DNA of 64,000 nucleotides, taken from NCBI RefSeq assembly GCF_027943255.1, contig NC_072893.1, positions 61,970,001 through 62,034,000 on the forward strand, in the 5' to 3' direction. A program made the position numbers and the translations under genes. A model generated the notes under the pieces. The model was given only the letters and a program-made list of their open reading frames with translations, had not been told where the DNA came from and did not search any database. The stretch is from Anastrepha obliqua. Its lineage: Eukaryota > Arthropoda > Insecta > Diptera > Tephritidae. This document shows, piece after piece, positions 63,320 through 64,000 of this stretch. Positions within the stretch are counted from its first letter, which is position 1. Each line of letters begins with the position of its first letter.

Positions 63320-64000
63320 TAAATTTTGCGTTAATGATTAATTAGGGATTCAATGGTGCGAAAACCTTTGAAATGTAGAGAAACTGTTTCGACAATGAGG
63401 CAATGACACTATAAAAAAATAGCCATTTACGAGTGGCATGAACGCTGTCGAAGAGATCGTGAGCCCATCAAGGATGACGAACATTGTGGCAGGCCGTCGA
63501 CATCGATCTGATGAAATGATAAAAACATCAATAAAGTGAAGGTTGGTCAATAACCGCGAATTCACTCTCAGCGAGGTGGCGGAGAACTTGCATAGATTGG
63601 GGTTGCGCCGTGCAAAGTTGCTCTCAAAGGATTTGAATTTTATGCAAAAAAGGGATCGCGTTGACAACGCCAAAGACATAATTTTAAAGGATGAAGTCGG
63701 CCCCACGTTCCTTCAAAGGCATCTTTACTGGAGACAAGACGTGGGTTTATGAGTACAACAAACAACTCAGATATTAGGCGACTGAGTGGAGAGCTCGAAA
63801 TTAGCCAATACCTAATTTTCAGTTAAAAAAGAAAGCGATGATTACGGTTTTTATGTATTGCAGCGGTAACGCACGATACGAATTTTCGCCAGAAGGTCAG
63901 ACTGTCAATAAGGACTATTATTTGGAAATTATGAGACGGGTATATGCATGACAGTTCGCCAAACAAGGAAGGATTTGTCGGAAAACAGCTCGTTGATTTG
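63320..64000 (+). mobile_element. mariner transposon relic, runs off the window
   Basis: SETMAR-like order in broken frames: IKFCVND, ENL-NVEKLFRQ-like helix, a HEWHERCRRDREPIKDDE-type block near 63430-63475, CGRPSTSI, VNNREFTLSEVAENLHRLGL, FMQKRDRVDNAKDIIL, IFTGDKTWVYEYN (first catalytic region, 63720-63760), SPEGQTVNKDYYLEIMRR near 63890-63945. The catalytic end lies beyond base 64000. Stops and frameshifts are frequent. Confidence 0.8.

Noticed and set aside
1..64000. LTR retrotransposon, CRISPR array or bacterial operon features
   Set aside because: No integrase/protease core, LTR pair, spaced repeats, Shine-Dalgarno sites or compact gene order were seen.

Overview
This is AT-rich eukaryotic DNA. 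Its repeat content suggests a higher fly, possibly a tephritid-like fruit fly: mariner, Tc1 and Tc3-like transposons, R1/LOA, I, R4 and RTE-type LINEs, and long runs of unique AT-rich DNA with TATATGTACATA-type stretches. The organism is an inference. I found no convincing exon of a host protein gene, no rRNA and no intact tRNA. The window reads as intergenic or intronic DNA that transposable elements have invaded repeatedly and in layers. Nearly all coding-looking stretches are relics with stops, frameshifts or internal deletions.

Layout. 1-4.6 kb: a mariner, then three LINE tails, a SINE and a transposon end. 6-8 kb: an RTE-like LINE tail and a mariner. 9.9-12.9 kb: a LINE tail, a TTAA-flanked element with a second TTAA element nested inside it, and a pogo-like MITE. 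13.4-15.1 kb: a Tc1 relic fused to a mariner relic. 17.5-20.6 kb: an R4/Dong-like LINE lying between two TAAAA tracts, then a Tc3-like relic. 21-28.5 kb: SINE pieces, an LOA/R1-like LINE interrupted by an RTE fragment, a Tc1 relic joined to an RTE LINE, and a Tc3-like fragment. 29.8-31.1 kb: a deletion-derivative transposon and a TTAA element. 32.5-34.6 kb: two SINEs, a LINE tail and an RTE fragment. 34.8-36.7 kb: a Kolobok-like (TTAA) element with a Mutator-like transposase lacking its core. 37-43.6 kb: LINE tails, a second deletion-derivative, a hAT-type MITE and two mariners. 45.9-47.9 kb: inverted-repeat ends enclosing an RNase H LINE and a full SINE. 49.2-56 kb: an I-type LINE, tRNA-like SINEs, a Helitron/Helentron-like relic, a Tc3-like deletion derivative, a hAT transposase relic and a 2-kb LOA/R1-like LINE. 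58.3-64 kb: a Jockey/CR1-like LINE, two LINE tails, two Tc3-like relics and a mariner running off the end.

These sequences do not form a pathway. The links between them are parasitic: SINEs presumably used LINE machinery, non-autonomous TIR elements used transposases of related full-length elements, and older elements served as landing sites for younger ones. The most distinctive items are (1) the Kolobok-like element and a nested MITE in the same window that shares its internal sequence, (2) a class II tRNA-derived SINE family with eight copies, (3) the R4-type LINE in a TAAAA microsatellite, (4) two Tc3-like derivatives with the same internal breakpoint and open frames, (5) an in-frame fusion of a transposase DNA-binding region to its C-terminus, and (6) a Helentron-like relic with an unusual inverted and direct repeat head.
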